Under the pieces are notes generated by a model. The model was not told the origin of the DNA. It saw only the letters and a program-made list of their open reading frames with translations, and did not search any database. A stretch of DNA of 64,000 nucleotides from Alphaproteobacteria bacterium. Its GTDB lineage: Bacteria > Pseudomonadota > Alphaproteobacteria > Sphingomonadales > Sphingomonadaceae. The DNA lies in assembly GCA_019232625.1 (NCBI GenBank), contig JAFANP010000055.1, forward strand, positions 47,212 to 111,211. Direction: 5' to 3'. The first letter of the stretch is position 1; each line of letters opens with the position of its first letter. The translations under genes and the position numbers were made by a program. Positions 7,100-15,847 of the stretch are shown here, in pieces.

Positions 7100-8338
7100 A
7101 TGTTTGCCAGTCAACAGGTCCAGCACAGACCGCAGGTTCGGACTTCCGTCGATGTGTCGTCCTTAAGTCTTTACGTTCACTTTCCTTTTTGCAGGCAGAA
7201 ATGTCACTTCTGCGATTGGGTGCAGCGCGTGCCCAAGCAGGATCTTTTGCGGGAAGCGGGCGATTCGAAGCGCAGGAGCTATGTCGACGCACTGTCGCAT
7301 GAGCTGCGCGAGCGAGGCATGCGCCTGACCGCGGAAGGCTACCGGCCGACCGTCATCTACTGGGGCGGCGGCACCTCCACGTCGATGAGCGGCGACGAGG
7401 TGGCCGCGATCGTCGAGACCATGAGGGACGGGTTCGATCTTTCGGAGGTCCGCGAGTGGACCATCGAAGGCAGCCCCGACACGGTTTCTCCCGAATCGCT
7501 CGCCCATTACCGCGCGCTCGGCTTCAACCGCTTCAGCGTCGGCGTTCAGTCCTTCCAGGACGGACGGCTGCGCAAGCTCGGCCGCCGCCACAACAGCGAC
7601 CAGGGCCGCGACGCGATCCGCGCGGCGCGGGCGGCGGGGTTCGAGACGGTGAGCCTCGACATCATGTGCGGCTTCGCGGACGAGACGCCCGAGGAGACCG
7701 ACGCCAACGTCGCCGCGGCCGTCGACCTCCACCCCGAGCATCTCTCGGTCTACACCTTCCGCCCGACCGAAGGCACCGTCATCCGCCGCTCGATCGATCA
7801 CCACCAGGTGAAGCTCGAGGTCGCCCGGCAGCTCGCCTCCTACCAGCGTGCGAGCAAGGCGCTGGTGCGTGCCGGCTACGCCGAATATGGAGTCGGATAT
7901 TTCGGACAGCCGGCGGAGAACGTCACCGCGATGTTCCAGCTTCGCTCCGACGTCGCAGGCTTCGGATCGGGAGCGGTGTCGATCATGGATGGCACCTATC
8001 TCGGCCACACCAGCGGCCTGCTCGACCGTTATATAGACGATCCTTTGCACCATGATTTCGAGCAGTCCTTGATGGCCCCCGGAGTGGCGCTGTCCCTGCT
8101 GCGCAGCGGCCTTTCGATCCATGGCGGGATCGCCGCGGACGATTGGGAGAGGCGGATCGGAGAAAGCCTTGCCGAGAGCTTGCGCCGGCCGGAGATCGCC
8201 CGGCTGCTGGCGATGCTCGACGTCACCGGCGCCGTCGAGCTCAGCGAGGAACGCATCGCCCTGCGGCCGGAAAAGGCGGCGCTGGTGATTATCGGCCTGA
8301 TGAACCAGGCGATGCTCGCCTCCTCCGCGACGCAATGA
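7100..8338 (+). CDS. NosN-like class C radical SAM methyltransferase (HemW-related)
   Basis: Radical SAM enzyme of 412 residues. The iron-sulfur cysteines are in CRQKCHFCDW (C31, C35, C38), and the SAM-contacting YWGGGTSTSM motif and the FNRFSVGVQSF segment follow, all typical of the HemN/HemW superfamily. Class C methyltransferases of thiopeptide pathways, such as NosN, share this fold; NosN adds the C1 unit that becomes the ester bridge to Glu6. Position directly after the precursor and before the dehydratase supports that role over haem metabolism. The ATG at 7100 has a GGGGGAG site close upstream. The stop overlaps the next ATG (ATGA at 8335). It is the only radical SAM gene in the window. 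Confidence 0.82.
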   Translation: MFASQQVQHRPQVRTSVDVSSLSLYVHFPFCRQKCHFCDWVQRVPKQDLLREAGDSKRRSYVDALSHELRERGMRLTAEGYRPTVIYWGGGTSTSMSGDEVAAIVETMRDGFDLSEVREWTIEGSPDTVSPESLAHYRALGFNRFSVGVQSFQDGRLRKLGRRHNSDQGRDAIRAARAAGFETVSLDIMCGFADETPEETDANVAAAVDLHPEHLSVYTFRPTEGTVIRRSIDHHQVKLEVARQLASYQRASKALVRAGYAEYGVGYFGQPAENVTAMFQLRSDVAGFGSGAVSIMDGTYLGHTSGLLDRYIDDPLHHDFEQSLMAPGVALSLLRSGLSIHGGIAADDWERRIGESLAESLRRPEIARLLAMLDVTGAVELSEERIALRPEKAALVIIGLMNQAMLASSATQ

Positions 8339-11040
8339 CGGGCCTCGACGCCGCCGCCGAGCGCCCCACTGCTGACATGACCGGGATCGGCGCCGCGGGC
8401 TTCGACGAGAGCGAGGCGACGCCGCTCGCCGCGCCGCGTCCGCAGGTCGCCGGCCTGATCCTGTCGAGGCGCTGCGCGCTGGACTTCGCGGCGCTGGGGC
8501 CGCTCGGCGCCGAGGCGGCGATGGCGACGCTCGCCGAGGCGGAGCGGCTTGCAGGAAGCTGCGCCGAGGCGGCGGAGGCGCTCGCCGGCGCTCTCTTCCC
8601 CCTGGTGTCGCGCTGTTCCGAGACGGAGCGCCGCATCGTGCTCGCCGTGAAGCGCGCCGTCCACAACCAGCGCGACGTGACTCCGGAGCAGGCGGCGGCG
8701 CTGATCGCGCTCGGCGGTCCCGCCGTGGACGACGCGCTGGCGCGCTACGGCCGTTCCCGCGCCGAGGCGATCGACGCGCGCCGACGTGCCGAAGCGCAGT
8801 TCGAGGCGACTCTCGACGGCGGCCGTCGCACGATCGCGACGCTGGCCGGCGGGCAGGATTTCCTGAAGGCGCTCCACCTTTCCGGGCGGCAGCTCGTCGA
8901 GAGCAGCTGGCGCTACAGCCGCGGCGTCCTGGAGGAAGGGCGCTGCGACAAGGCGTCGCGGAAGATGGAAGCGCGGCTGGTCAGCTTCCTCTATCGGATG
9001 GCGCTGAAGCCGTCGCCTTTCGGCTCTTTCGTCGAGCTGCGCTTCCACGCGCGCGACTCGGCCCCGTCGACCGAATCGGCCCCGACCCGTCACGTCGTCG
9101 TCGCGCGGATGCTGCTCCTTTGGCTGGTCAACAACCTGCTGCGCTATCCGCCGATCGCCGCCCAGGCCCGGCTGAGGCTCAACCCGCTCATCACGTGGGA
9201 GCCGGATCGGCTCACCTTCTTCCGGCGCGCGGAAGAGGGGGCCTACGACATGTTCGGGCGCGAGCGGTTCGTCGCATTGCCGCGACGCCCGGCCATCGAC
9301 CGGCTGCTCGCCGCCGCCGCGCGCCAAGGCAGCGTCCCCGCCCTGATCGAGGAGATGGTCGGGCATGGGGAGGACGAGGCGACTGTGCGGGCGGTGCTGG
9401 AGCGGCTGATCGAATGCGGCGCCATCGAGCGGACCTTGAACATCCCCGATCAGACGTTGCGCTACGCGCGCGCCGCCGCCGAGGCCTTCGCTTCGATGCC
9501 CGGAGAGGCGGCGGAGCGGGCGAGCCAGGCCTTCGCCAACATCGACGCGATGGAGACGGAGTTCGCCGAGGCGGACGTCGCGGGCCGCATCAGCCTGGTC
9601 GGGCGGCTCTACGGCGAGATCGAATCGGCCAGCGCCATTTCGGGCGATTCCGTTCCCGGCCCCGAGGGCATCAAGACCTATTTCTACGAGGAGGTCGGCT
9701 CGCGCGTGCCGGCGGACGCGATCGTGCCGGAAATCCCCGAATCGGTCGTCTCGGACCTCGCCGACCTCACCCCGGCGATCGGCCTGTTCGACGAGATACT
9801 GATCGAGCGCCTCGCCCTCTACCATTTCTTCCGGGAGCGATTCGGCGAGTCGGGCGCGCCGGTGCCGCTCCTCGACATGTACAAGGCCTTTTCCAGCCTC
9901 GCCCCGGAGGAGATCGATCGTCGTCTCGCCGGCGGCGACTGCCCGGAAGTGGCCGCCCTCTCCGTCCTGCGGCGCGAGTGGATCCAGGAGGTTCGGGCGC
10001 GTCTCGCCGAGCATGGCGGGGACGAGGTGGACCTGCGCGCGGTCGCTCCGGACCTGTTCAGGCCGCCGCACCGTGCGTTCGCGCGGCCGTGGGATTCGGC
10101 GAGCTTTTATCTCCAGCCGAGCGATGCCGCCTTTGGGGGGCCGATCGCGATGAACGGCGCGACCATGGGCCATGGGGCGGCCATGGCGCGCTTTTGCTCC
10201 GTTCTGGAGGAAAGGTCGGAACTCGGCGCCGTGCTTCGCCGGTCGGACGAACGGGCCTTTCCCGAGGCGCGCCGCGCGGATCTGACGGCGGTGCTCGGCA
10301 CCAACACCAACCTCCATCCCCCCGTCTGGGCGGAGCAGATCGAATATCCCGGCTCACTCGCCGCCGACGACGGCCGGCCGGTGCTCCATCTGAACGCGCT
10401 CGCCGTCTCCGCCGACCCGGACACGCACCGGCTGGTGCTCACCAGCGAAGGCGATCCGCGGCCGATCGACCTGACGCCGCTCAATGCCCTCTATCCGACC
10501 ATCGGGCCGAGCCTCTATCGCTTCCTCAGCCTCCTCTCGCCCTACGGGAACTTCCGCAGCCGGGCGTGGCTGCTGCACCTCACCGAGCGCGGGCGCGGCC
10601 TCTCCGGCCTGCCGCGGATCCGCTACGGATCGATCGTCCTGCAGCGGCGCTGCCGGATCGTCGGCGCCGATGCGGCGGCGACGCTCGCGGAGACCGATCC
10701 GATGACGCTCGAGGGCCTGGCCGCGTTCGAGGCCTGGCGCCGGGCGCACGACCTGCCCCGCCGGGGCTTCTATTCCGGCTTCGCCGAAGCCGGGTCGGGC
10801 CGAGGGCGATCGACGGTGGAAGCCGTGCTCAAGCAGTCGCGGCAGATGCGGCTGCGCAAGCCCCATTTCTACGACTTCGCCAATCCTTTTCTGATGCGTG
10901 CGCTTCGCGCGCACCTTTCCGCGAACCCGGAGCTGAGCCTGCTGTTCGAGGAATGCCTGCCCGACGCCGCCTGCTACGAAGGCGGCGGCCCCTCCCGCGC
11001 GGAGGAGTTCATCGTCCAGCTGGACGTGCCCCGCCGATGA
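8335..11040 (+). CDS. LanB-type dehydratase, glutamyl-transfer subunit (NosE-like)
   Basis: Glutamyl-tRNA-dependent dehydratase half enzyme of 901 residues that should glutamylate Ser/Thr of the precursor. It shows the KPSPFGSFVELRF segment (about residues 222-236), equivalent to the TPFGxF motif of lantibiotic dehydratase N-terminal domains. The C-terminal part has the PHFYDFANPFLMRALRAHL stretch common near the end of these proteins. The elimination domain is a separate downstream gene, the split arrangement of thiopeptide clusters. The ATG at 8335 overlaps the radical SAM stop, and its own stop overlaps the next ATG at 11037, so translation is coupled. Substrates and order of dehydration are inferred from nosiheptide. 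Confidence 0.85.
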   Translation: MTGLDAAAERPTADMTGIGAAGFDESEATPLAAPRPQVAGLILSRRCALDFAALGPLGAEAAMATLAEAERLAGSCAEAAEALAGALFPLVSRCSETERRIVLAVKRAVHNQRDVTPEQAAALIALGGPAVDDALARYGRSRAEAIDARRRAEAQFEATLDGGRRTIATLAGGQDFLKALHLSGRQLVESSWRYSRGVLEEGRCDKASRKMEARLVSFLYRMALKPSPFGSFVELRFHARDSAPSTESAPTRHVVVARMLLLWLVNNLLRYPPIAAQARLRLNPLITWEPDRLTFFRRAEEGAYDMFGRERFVALPRRPAIDRLLAAAARQGSVPALIEEMVGHGEDEATVRAVLERLIECGAIERTLNIPDQTLRYARAAAEAFASMPGEAAERASQAFANIDAMETEFAEADVAGRISLVGRLYGEIESASAISGDSVPGPEGIKTYFYEEVGSRVPADAIVPEIPESVVSDLADLTPAIGLFDEILIERLALYHFFRERFGESGAPVPLLDMYKAFSSLAPEEIDRRLAGGDCPEVAALSVLRREWIQEVRARLAEHGGDEVDLRAVAPDLFRPPHRAFARPWDSASFYLQPSDAAFGGPIAMNGATMGHGAAMARFCSVLEERSELGAVLRRSDERAFPEARRADLTAVLGTNTNLHPPVWAEQIEYPGSLAADDGRPVLHLNALAVSADPDTHRLVLTSEGDPRPIDLTPLNALYPTIGPSLYRFLSLLSPYGNFRSRAWLLHLTERGRGLSGLPRIRYGSIVLQRRCRIVGADAAATLAETDPMTLEGLAAFEAWRRAHDLPRRGFYSGFAEAGSGRGRSTVEAVLKQSRQMRLRKPHFYDFANPFLMRALRAHLSANPELSLLFEECLPDAACYEGGGPSRAEEFIVQLDVPRR

Positions 11041-11945
11041 CCGACGTGCCGCCGTGGATCTGCTGGCATCTCTTCTACCATTCGAACCAGGACGCCATCC
11101 TGGCCGAAGCGGTGAAGCCGCTGGTGGACGAGCTGGATGCCGGAGGGCATCTCTCCGGATTCTTCTTCCTGCGCTACTGGGACGGCGGGCCGCACCTCAG
11201 GCTGCGCTTCCGCCCGGCGGCCGCGGCCTTCGCGCCCGCCCTCGTCGAGCGGGTCGAATCGGCCCTGCGCGCGGGCGTGCGGGAGACTCCCAGCACCGCG
11301 CCGATCGATGCCGTCACCTATGCGCGGATGGCCGGGCATCTCGGCCGCGCCGAGGGGGTGGAGGCCGAATCGCTGCGCCCCGACAACCTCCTCGAGCGGC
11401 GCGACTACGTCCCCGAGACGGGGAAATATGGCGAGGGCGCCGGCATGGCGTGCGCCGAGCGGATATTCTCGGCGAGCAGCCGCGCAGCGCTCGATTCGCT
11501 GGTGCGGCGGCCGGACCGGCGCGGCGCGATCGGCGCAGGGCTTCTGGCGATGCTCTCCGGGCTTTCCGCCCTCGGCCACGACGCGGCGAGCGCCAAGGCG
11601 TTCCTCGCCCGCTACGCCGGCTTCTGGGGCGAGCATGCCAAGACGGTGCAGGGCGAGGCCGTGCGGCACGGTGCGGTGACGGCCGCGCCCGCTCTGGCGG
11701 AGGTGGCGCAGGCGATCCTCGGCGGCGGCCGCATCCCAGGTCCGCTCGCCGGCTGGGCTCGGGCGCTCTCCGGCGCCCGCGAGGCGCTGGGGCTTCGCCC
11801 CGGCGTCGAGCCGGACGCTCGGCGGGACTTCCTCGCCACCAATTATTTCCACACCCACAACAACCGGCTCGGCCTCCTCACCCTGGACGAAGCCTATCTG
11901 GGCCGGCTCGCGGACGCCTCGCTGGCGAGGCGGGAGGCGGCATGA
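11037..11945 (+). CDS. SpaB_C thiopeptide-type elimination subunit (NosD-like)
   Basis: A 302-residue protein of the thiopeptide-type bacteriocin biosynthesis family. It would eliminate glutamate from glutamylated Ser/Thr to give dehydroalanine and dehydrobutyrine. Diagnostic segments are WICWHLFYHSNQDAILAEAV at the start, FFFLRYWDGGPHLRLRF (about residues 40-56), YVPETGKYGEGAGM (about 123-136) and the C-terminal FHTHNNRLGL. It overlaps both neighbours by four bases (ATGA), so it is made with the glutamylation subunit. The pairing of a large LanB half with this small half is what NosE/NosD-type systems use. Confidence 0.87.
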   Translation: MTDVPPWICWHLFYHSNQDAILAEAVKPLVDELDAGGHLSGFFFLRYWDGGPHLRLRFRPAAAAFAPALVERVESALRAGVRETPSTAPIDAVTYARMAGHLGRAEGVEAESLRPDNLLERRDYVPETGKYGEGAGMACAERIFSASSRAALDSLVRRPDRRGAIGAGLLAMLSGLSALGHDAASAKAFLARYAGFWGEHAKTVQGEAVRHGAVTAAPALAEVAQAILGGGRIPGPLAGWARALSGAREALGLRPGVEPDARRDFLATNYFHTHNNRLGLLTLDEAYLGRLADASLARREAA

Positions 11946-12658
11946 ACGCCGCCGCCGCCGCGCCCGGAATCATCGTCCTCCACGGGCTGATGGGGACCGC
12001 CGCGAGCCATTTCGGCCGGCCGATGGCCGCCTGGCGGGAGCGGCGGCGCGTCTATCCGGTCGACCTTCCCGGCCACGGCGCCTGCAAGGCCGATGCGCCG
12101 GCAGCCTATTACAGCCGGGTGGCGGACTGGTTCTGCCGCGCGCTCGAGGCGGTGGGGCCGGCCCATGTCGTCGGCGCCTCCTATCTCGGCGGCACGCTCG
12201 GCCTCCTCGCCGCGCGGCGCCGCCCGGACCTGCTGCGCTCGCTCGTCGTCACGGGCTATACGGCGGAGGTGCCGCCCGCCGCCTTCGTCGCCTGGAGCGC
12301 CAGCTTCAAGATGCTCGCCGACGCGAACCCAGGGATGCAGGCGGCCTATCGGCAGCTCCACGGGCCGCGCTGGGGCGACACGCTCGCCGCCGTCACCGAG
12401 GATTGCAAGGCGTCCTACGAGACGGTGATCGCGATGCGCTGGAGCGAGATCGAGGCGCTGCCCCTACCGGTGCTGCTGGCGAACGGCGACCTCAAGCAGA
12501 ACGAGCGGGAGGCGGCCGGCCGCTACGCCTCGGGGATCGGGGCCATCACCGGGCGGGTCATCGAGGATGCCGGCCATCTGCCGATGGTCGACCGTCCGGA
12601 GGCCTTCGCCGCCGCGGTGGAGGAGTTTTGGCTGGAGCAGGACGGGGGCCACGCGTGA
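11942..12658 (+). CDS. alpha/beta hydrolase fold protein, NosK-like acyltransferase
   Basis: A 238-residue alpha/beta hydrolase with an oxyanion HGLMG motif near residue 15, the nucleophile elbow in VGASYLGG and the catalytic histidine in DAGHLPMVDRPEAF. In nosiheptide the hydrolase-like NosK moves the indolic acyl group from the carrier protein NosJ to the peptide thiol. Here the gene is immediately followed, with four-base overlaps, by a carrier protein and an adenylating enzyme, reproducing the NosI/J/K trio. Kynurenine formamidase activity is an alternative worth keeping in mind because a TDO-like gene is in the cluster. Confidence 0.8.
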   Translation: MNAAAAAPGIIVLHGLMGTAASHFGRPMAAWRERRRVYPVDLPGHGACKADAPAAYYSRVADWFCRALEAVGPAHVVGASYLGGTLGLLAARRRPDLLRSLVVTGYTAEVPPAAFVAWSASFKMLADANPGMQAAYRQLHGPRWGDTLAAVTEDCKASYETVIAMRWSEIEALPLPVLLANGDLKQNEREAAGRYASGIGAITGRVIEDAGHLPMVDRPEAFAAAVEEFWLEQDGGHA

Positions 12659-12858
12659 ACAAGGCGGAATTGAAGGCGGAGCTTGAAGGAGTCATCCAGG
12701 ACACGGTCGAGACCAGGCCGCTCGACAGCCTGGAGATGCTCGTCGTGCGGACGCTGATCCGCAGCAAGGGTATCGAGCTCGGGGACGAGGACGGCCCGTC
12801 GGAACCGACGATCAGGGGATGGATGGAATGGCTTTGCGCGCATTCGCCGGATGGATGA
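12655..12858 (+). CDS. small acyl carrier-like protein (NosJ-like)
   Basis: Sixty-seven residues, starting at GTG 12655 inside the hydrolase stop. The segment RPLDSLEMLVVRTLI has the DSL pattern of carrier proteins, where Ser is the phosphopantetheine site, and the rest is short and acidic. It lies between the transferase-like hydrolase and the adenylating enzyme, so it probably carries the activated side-ring acid as a thioester. It is shorter than a standard acyl carrier protein. The stop overlaps the next ATG at 12855. Confidence 0.8.
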   Translation: MNKAELKAELEGVIQDTVETRPLDSLEMLVVRTLIRSKGIELGDEDGPSEPTIRGWMEWLCAHSPDG

Positions 12859-14135
12859 ACGACGCCGCCGCGGCGGCCGCTTCGCGCAACGGGGTGACGA
12901 TCGGCGAGGCCTTCGTCAGCTGGCGTGACATCGACCGGAAGGCGGCGGCGCAGGCGCGCGACCTGCGCCCTTTCGCCACCTACGTCGTCGACCCCGATGC
13001 CGGCCATGACAGCTTCGTGGCGCTCCTCGCGGTGGCGCGCACGCCCGCGGCGGCCTTGCTCTGGGGGGTGCCGGCCGAGCTGCCGCTGCCGTCCGAGAAG
13101 ATCGCGCCGGGGCTGCACGTCGCCGAGCCCAACCCGCTGCTGCGCCGGCTCGGCGACCGTCCGCTCTACGGCTCGTTGACCTCCGGATCGAGCGGGACGG
13201 CCAAGCTCCCGATCGGCTTTGCCGACCAGATGACGCTCACCGGCTTCCACTACGACAAGATGCTCTACGAGCCGACGCTGGGCGAGCCGGGGGAGGGCGG
13301 CACCCTCGCGACCGGGCTGCCGCCGGCCTATTCCGCGACCTTGATGATGGCGATCATCCCGGCCTGGCATACGGCGCGCAACCTGCTGGTCGTCCGGCCC
13401 GACCGCTGGGACCTCATCCATGCCCAGGCGGCGAAGGCGAAGGTGATGGCGATGAGCGTTCCGGCGCTGCTGCCGCTCGCCTGCGCCTCGGCCCCCAAGG
13501 GGAGCCGGGGCGCCGGGCTCACCCTCCTCACCACCGCCGGCTACCTCACCCGCAGCCGCATCGCCGCCGTGCGCGAGCGGCTCGACGAGGCGGGGCTGAT
13601 GAGCTCCTACGGCGCCAGCGAGACGGGGGTGATGACCCTCGATCCGGCGCCGACCGGCGAGCTGCACGTCGGCCGGCCGCTGTTCGGCAAGCCGGTCTGG
13701 CTGTCGGGCGCCGGCGACGATTCGGTCGGCAAGGTCACCACGTCCGGGCCCGATTGCCGCGAATATTATCTCGACGGGGCGCCGATCCGCCACATGGACG
13801 GGACGGTGGCGATGACCGACCTCGGCCATTTCGACGGCAGCGGGCAATTGTATCTCGACGGGCGGCTAGACGCGGGCGAGAAGATGCGCGGCGTGACCAT
13901 TTATCCGCGCCGGATCGAGCGCCACCTCCTGGGAATGCGCGATCTCGAGGATGCCAAGGTGCAGGTCCTCCCCGGCGCCGGCCTCGCCCCGGACCGCCTG
14001 GTGGCGACGATCGTCGGCAATGTCAGCGAGGAGGCGGTCCGCGCTTATTGCGAGCCACTGCCCGATTTCCTTCGACCCACCCATTATGTCATCAAGGCGG
14101 CCGAGCTCGCTTATTCGAACCGGGGGAAACTATAG
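12855..14135 (+). CDS. AMP-forming acyl-adenylate ligase (NosI-like)
   Basis: A 426-residue adenylation enzyme, shorter than usual acyl-CoA ligases. The phosphate-binding loop is LTSGSSGTAKLP, the A5 motif is SSYGASETGVM, and the hinge region with MTDLGHFDGSGQLYLDGRLD follows. The C-terminal lysine segment YSNRGKL is at the very end. The chosen start ATG 12855 overlaps the carrier stop (ATGA). It should activate an aromatic acid and load it onto the neighbouring carrier protein, as NosI does with 3-methylindolic acid. The actual acid is unknown because the expected NosL gene is missing from the window. Confidence 0.85.
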   Translation: MNDAAAAAASRNGVTIGEAFVSWRDIDRKAAAQARDLRPFATYVVDPDAGHDSFVALLAVARTPAAALLWGVPAELPLPSEKIAPGLHVAEPNPLLRRLGDRPLYGSLTSGSSGTAKLPIGFADQMTLTGFHYDKMLYEPTLGEPGEGGTLATGLPPAYSATLMMAIIPAWHTARNLLVVRPDRWDLIHAQAAKAKVMAMSVPALLPLACASAPKGSRGAGLTLLTTAGYLTRSRIAAVRERLDEAGLMSSYGASETGVMTLDPAPTGELHVGRPLFGKPVWLSGAGDDSVGKVTTSGPDCREYYLDGAPIRHMDGTVAMTDLGHFDGSGQLYLDGRLDAGEKMRGVTIYPRRIERHLLGMRDLEDAKVQVLPGAGLAPDRLVATIVGNVSEEAVRAYCEPLPDFLRPTHYVIKAAELAYSNRGKL

Positions 14136-14136
14136 C

Positions 14137-15249
14137 GTGCCGGCTCCCGCCCGACGTCCTTCAATGCCGTCTCATGTCGAAGTCCACACGGACGAGTCCG
14201 TGCCGGGCCACGGCGCGCTGCCGACCCTCGTCGAGACGATCCTGCCGGCCGTCCGGGAGAGCGGCGCCCTCGACGCGCAGGCCTGCTATTTCGACCGCCT
14301 CCTCGCCGACGGAACGGAGCGGCTGCGACTCAGCTTCGCGCCGGGGGACGCCGGAGAGCGGGCGCTGGCCCTTCTTTCGGAGCGGCTGGAGGCGCAGGGC
14401 CGCCACGCGCCCTATCGCGTCATCCACAGCCCGGGGCGAATGCTCTCGGAGCTCGTCACCGGCCCCAAGGCGGGCGAGGTGTTCGAGCGGTTCAGCCGGC
14501 GAACCGCGCCGCTGCTCTTCGGCTGGCTAGAGGATTTCGCCGACGGCCGCGCCCGGCTGCCGAGCCTCGCCTTCGATCTCCTCGCCATCCAGATACTGAG
14601 CCGCGCCGATCCCGCCGCGGCGCCGGGGAAGCGCCCTGCCTATCCGCGGTCCTTCCTCACCTACCGGTCGCACGCCGACGGATTCTTCATCATGGCGCGC
14701 CGGCCCGACGAGGCGCGCGCCGCGGTCGAGGCGCGCTATGCCCGCGTCGCGCTGGCGTCGCAGGCGCGGCTGCGCGCTCTGCAGGAGGCGGTGAATGCCG
14801 ATGCGCTCCCGCCCGAGCTCGCCGCCTGGCGGGCCGCCATGTCGACGATGCTGCGCGAGGTGCGCGAGGCGATCGACGAGGGGGCCATCTATTTCTCGGC
14901 CGGGACGGGCTATCTCGGCGACCAGAACGACCTTTCCGAAAGCCAATTCCACCAGAAGATCCAGTCGTCTTTCGGCTTCCAGTCCTTCATGCGCTTCAAC
15001 CACGCCTTCCTTGCGACGCGGCTCACCATGGGCCTCCTCTACCTGTCGCTGCGCCGGCTTGGCCTCCCGATCCTCGACCGCTATTTCCTCTGCCACGCCG
15101 TCGCCCGCTCGGTTGAGGATGTCTACCAGCTCGATCCGGTCGCCGAGCTGCACGAGTTCCTGGTCGAATCCCTCACCCCCAAATGGTGGGGCGGAATCGT
15201 CCTGCAGCCCCTCGTCCGCTTCGCGGTGCGTTACCTGCCGAGGCTTTAG
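14137..15249 (+). CDS. NosO-like pyridine synthase ([4+2] cycloaddition)
   Basis: About 370 residues, distantly related to the SpaB_C fold used by enzymes such as NosO, TclM and PbtD. These join two dehydroalanines and expel the leader, forming the central pyridine. Supporting features are DGTERLRLSFAP near the N-terminus, RSHADGFFI in the middle and NHAFLATRLTMGLLYLSLRRLG toward the C-terminus. Position after the adenylating enzyme and a start one base after its stop make it the last gene of the coupled operon. GTG 14137 is used; ATG 14164 is an alternative. The assignment rests on length, weak motifs and pathway need, since no other candidate is present. Confidence 0.68.
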   Translation: MPAPARRPSMPSHVEVHTDESVPGHGALPTLVETILPAVRESGALDAQACYFDRLLADGTERLRLSFAPGDAGERALALLSERLEAQGRHAPYRVIHSPGRMLSELVTGPKAGEVFERFSRRTAPLLFGWLEDFADGRARLPSLAFDLLAIQILSRADPAAAPGKRPAYPRSFLTYRSHADGFFIMARRPDEARAAVEARYARVALASQARLRALQEAVNADALPPELAAWRAAMSTMLREVREAIDEGAIYFSAGTGYLGDQNDLSESQFHQKIQSSFGFQSFMRFNHAFLATRLTMGLLYLSLRRLGLPILDRYFLCHAVARSVEDVYQLDPVAELHEFLVESLTPKWWGGIVLQPLVRFAVRYLPRL

Positions 15250-15532
15250 GGGCCGGAGGCGGCGGGCTCGGCGCGTCTTTACGGAATTGGAGCCTGTCTC
15301 CGGGCGACCTTCGACCCTCGATGCTTCAGAGATGCTCGATGTGCGGCTATTTACATCGATCGGCCGTCCAATCCGACGACTTCCGGCAGCCCCGCGTTTT
15401 ACTTGGCTCAATACAAAGCCTTGTCGCGATCAACTTCAGTTTTCAAGGACGCTCGATTGACTCGCGGCAACGAGTGAAACATGTTGTCTTGCTCGAGTCG
15501 CTTGACTGCTACCAAAGTTGGGGGATGGTATC

Positions 15533-15820
15533 ATGGATCGCGTCGCAAACGTCTTACTCGCTGCGATTTTGGCCCTTCTGGTTCTTGGCATCACGTTCTG
15601 GATGGGCCGGGACAGCGGCATGAAGGAGGCCTCGCTGGCATCGTCGGCGTCTCTTTCCGCAGCGTCCCTCTCGGCAGCGTCTCTGTCCGCCGCCTCGCTT
15701 TCCGCAGCGTCGAGCCAGGCTTCGGCGTCGCCCATGGCAGCCTCTCCGGCGGGGCAGCCGCAGGCCCAGGGCCAGGCTCCGGCCCAGCCGCAACCGCAAC
15801 AGGCGGCGCCGCGCCGCTGA
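15533..15820 (+). CDS. small membrane-anchored protein with SLSAA repeats
   Basis: Unrecognised 95-residue protein. An N-terminal hydrophobic helix (VLLAAILALLVLGITFWMG) is followed by four perfect SLSAA pentapeptides (bases 15650-15709) and a Pro/Gln/Ala-rich tail. The pentapeptides are identical in protein but differ at synonymous bases, so the repeat is kept by selection or is old. ATG 15533 is chosen, with GGGGGA upstream; a TTG at 15518 is possible. It stands 27 bases before the di-iron protein and is probably the first gene of that operon. It may be a lipid- or wall-facing spacer protein. Confidence 0.65.
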   Translation: MDRVANVLLAAILALLVLGITFWMGRDSGMKEASLASSASLSAASLSAASLSAASLSAASSQASASPMAASPAGQPQAQGQAPAQPQPQQAAPRR

Positions 15821-15847
15821 CCGTCGCTTAACACCGGGGACGAGATC

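Noticed and set aside
7100..8338. HemW (coproporphyrinogen oxidase-like) for the radical SAM gene
   Set aside because: Superfamily motifs are shared, but the position in the thiopeptide operon favours the NosN-like role. Phylogeny is needed to settle it.
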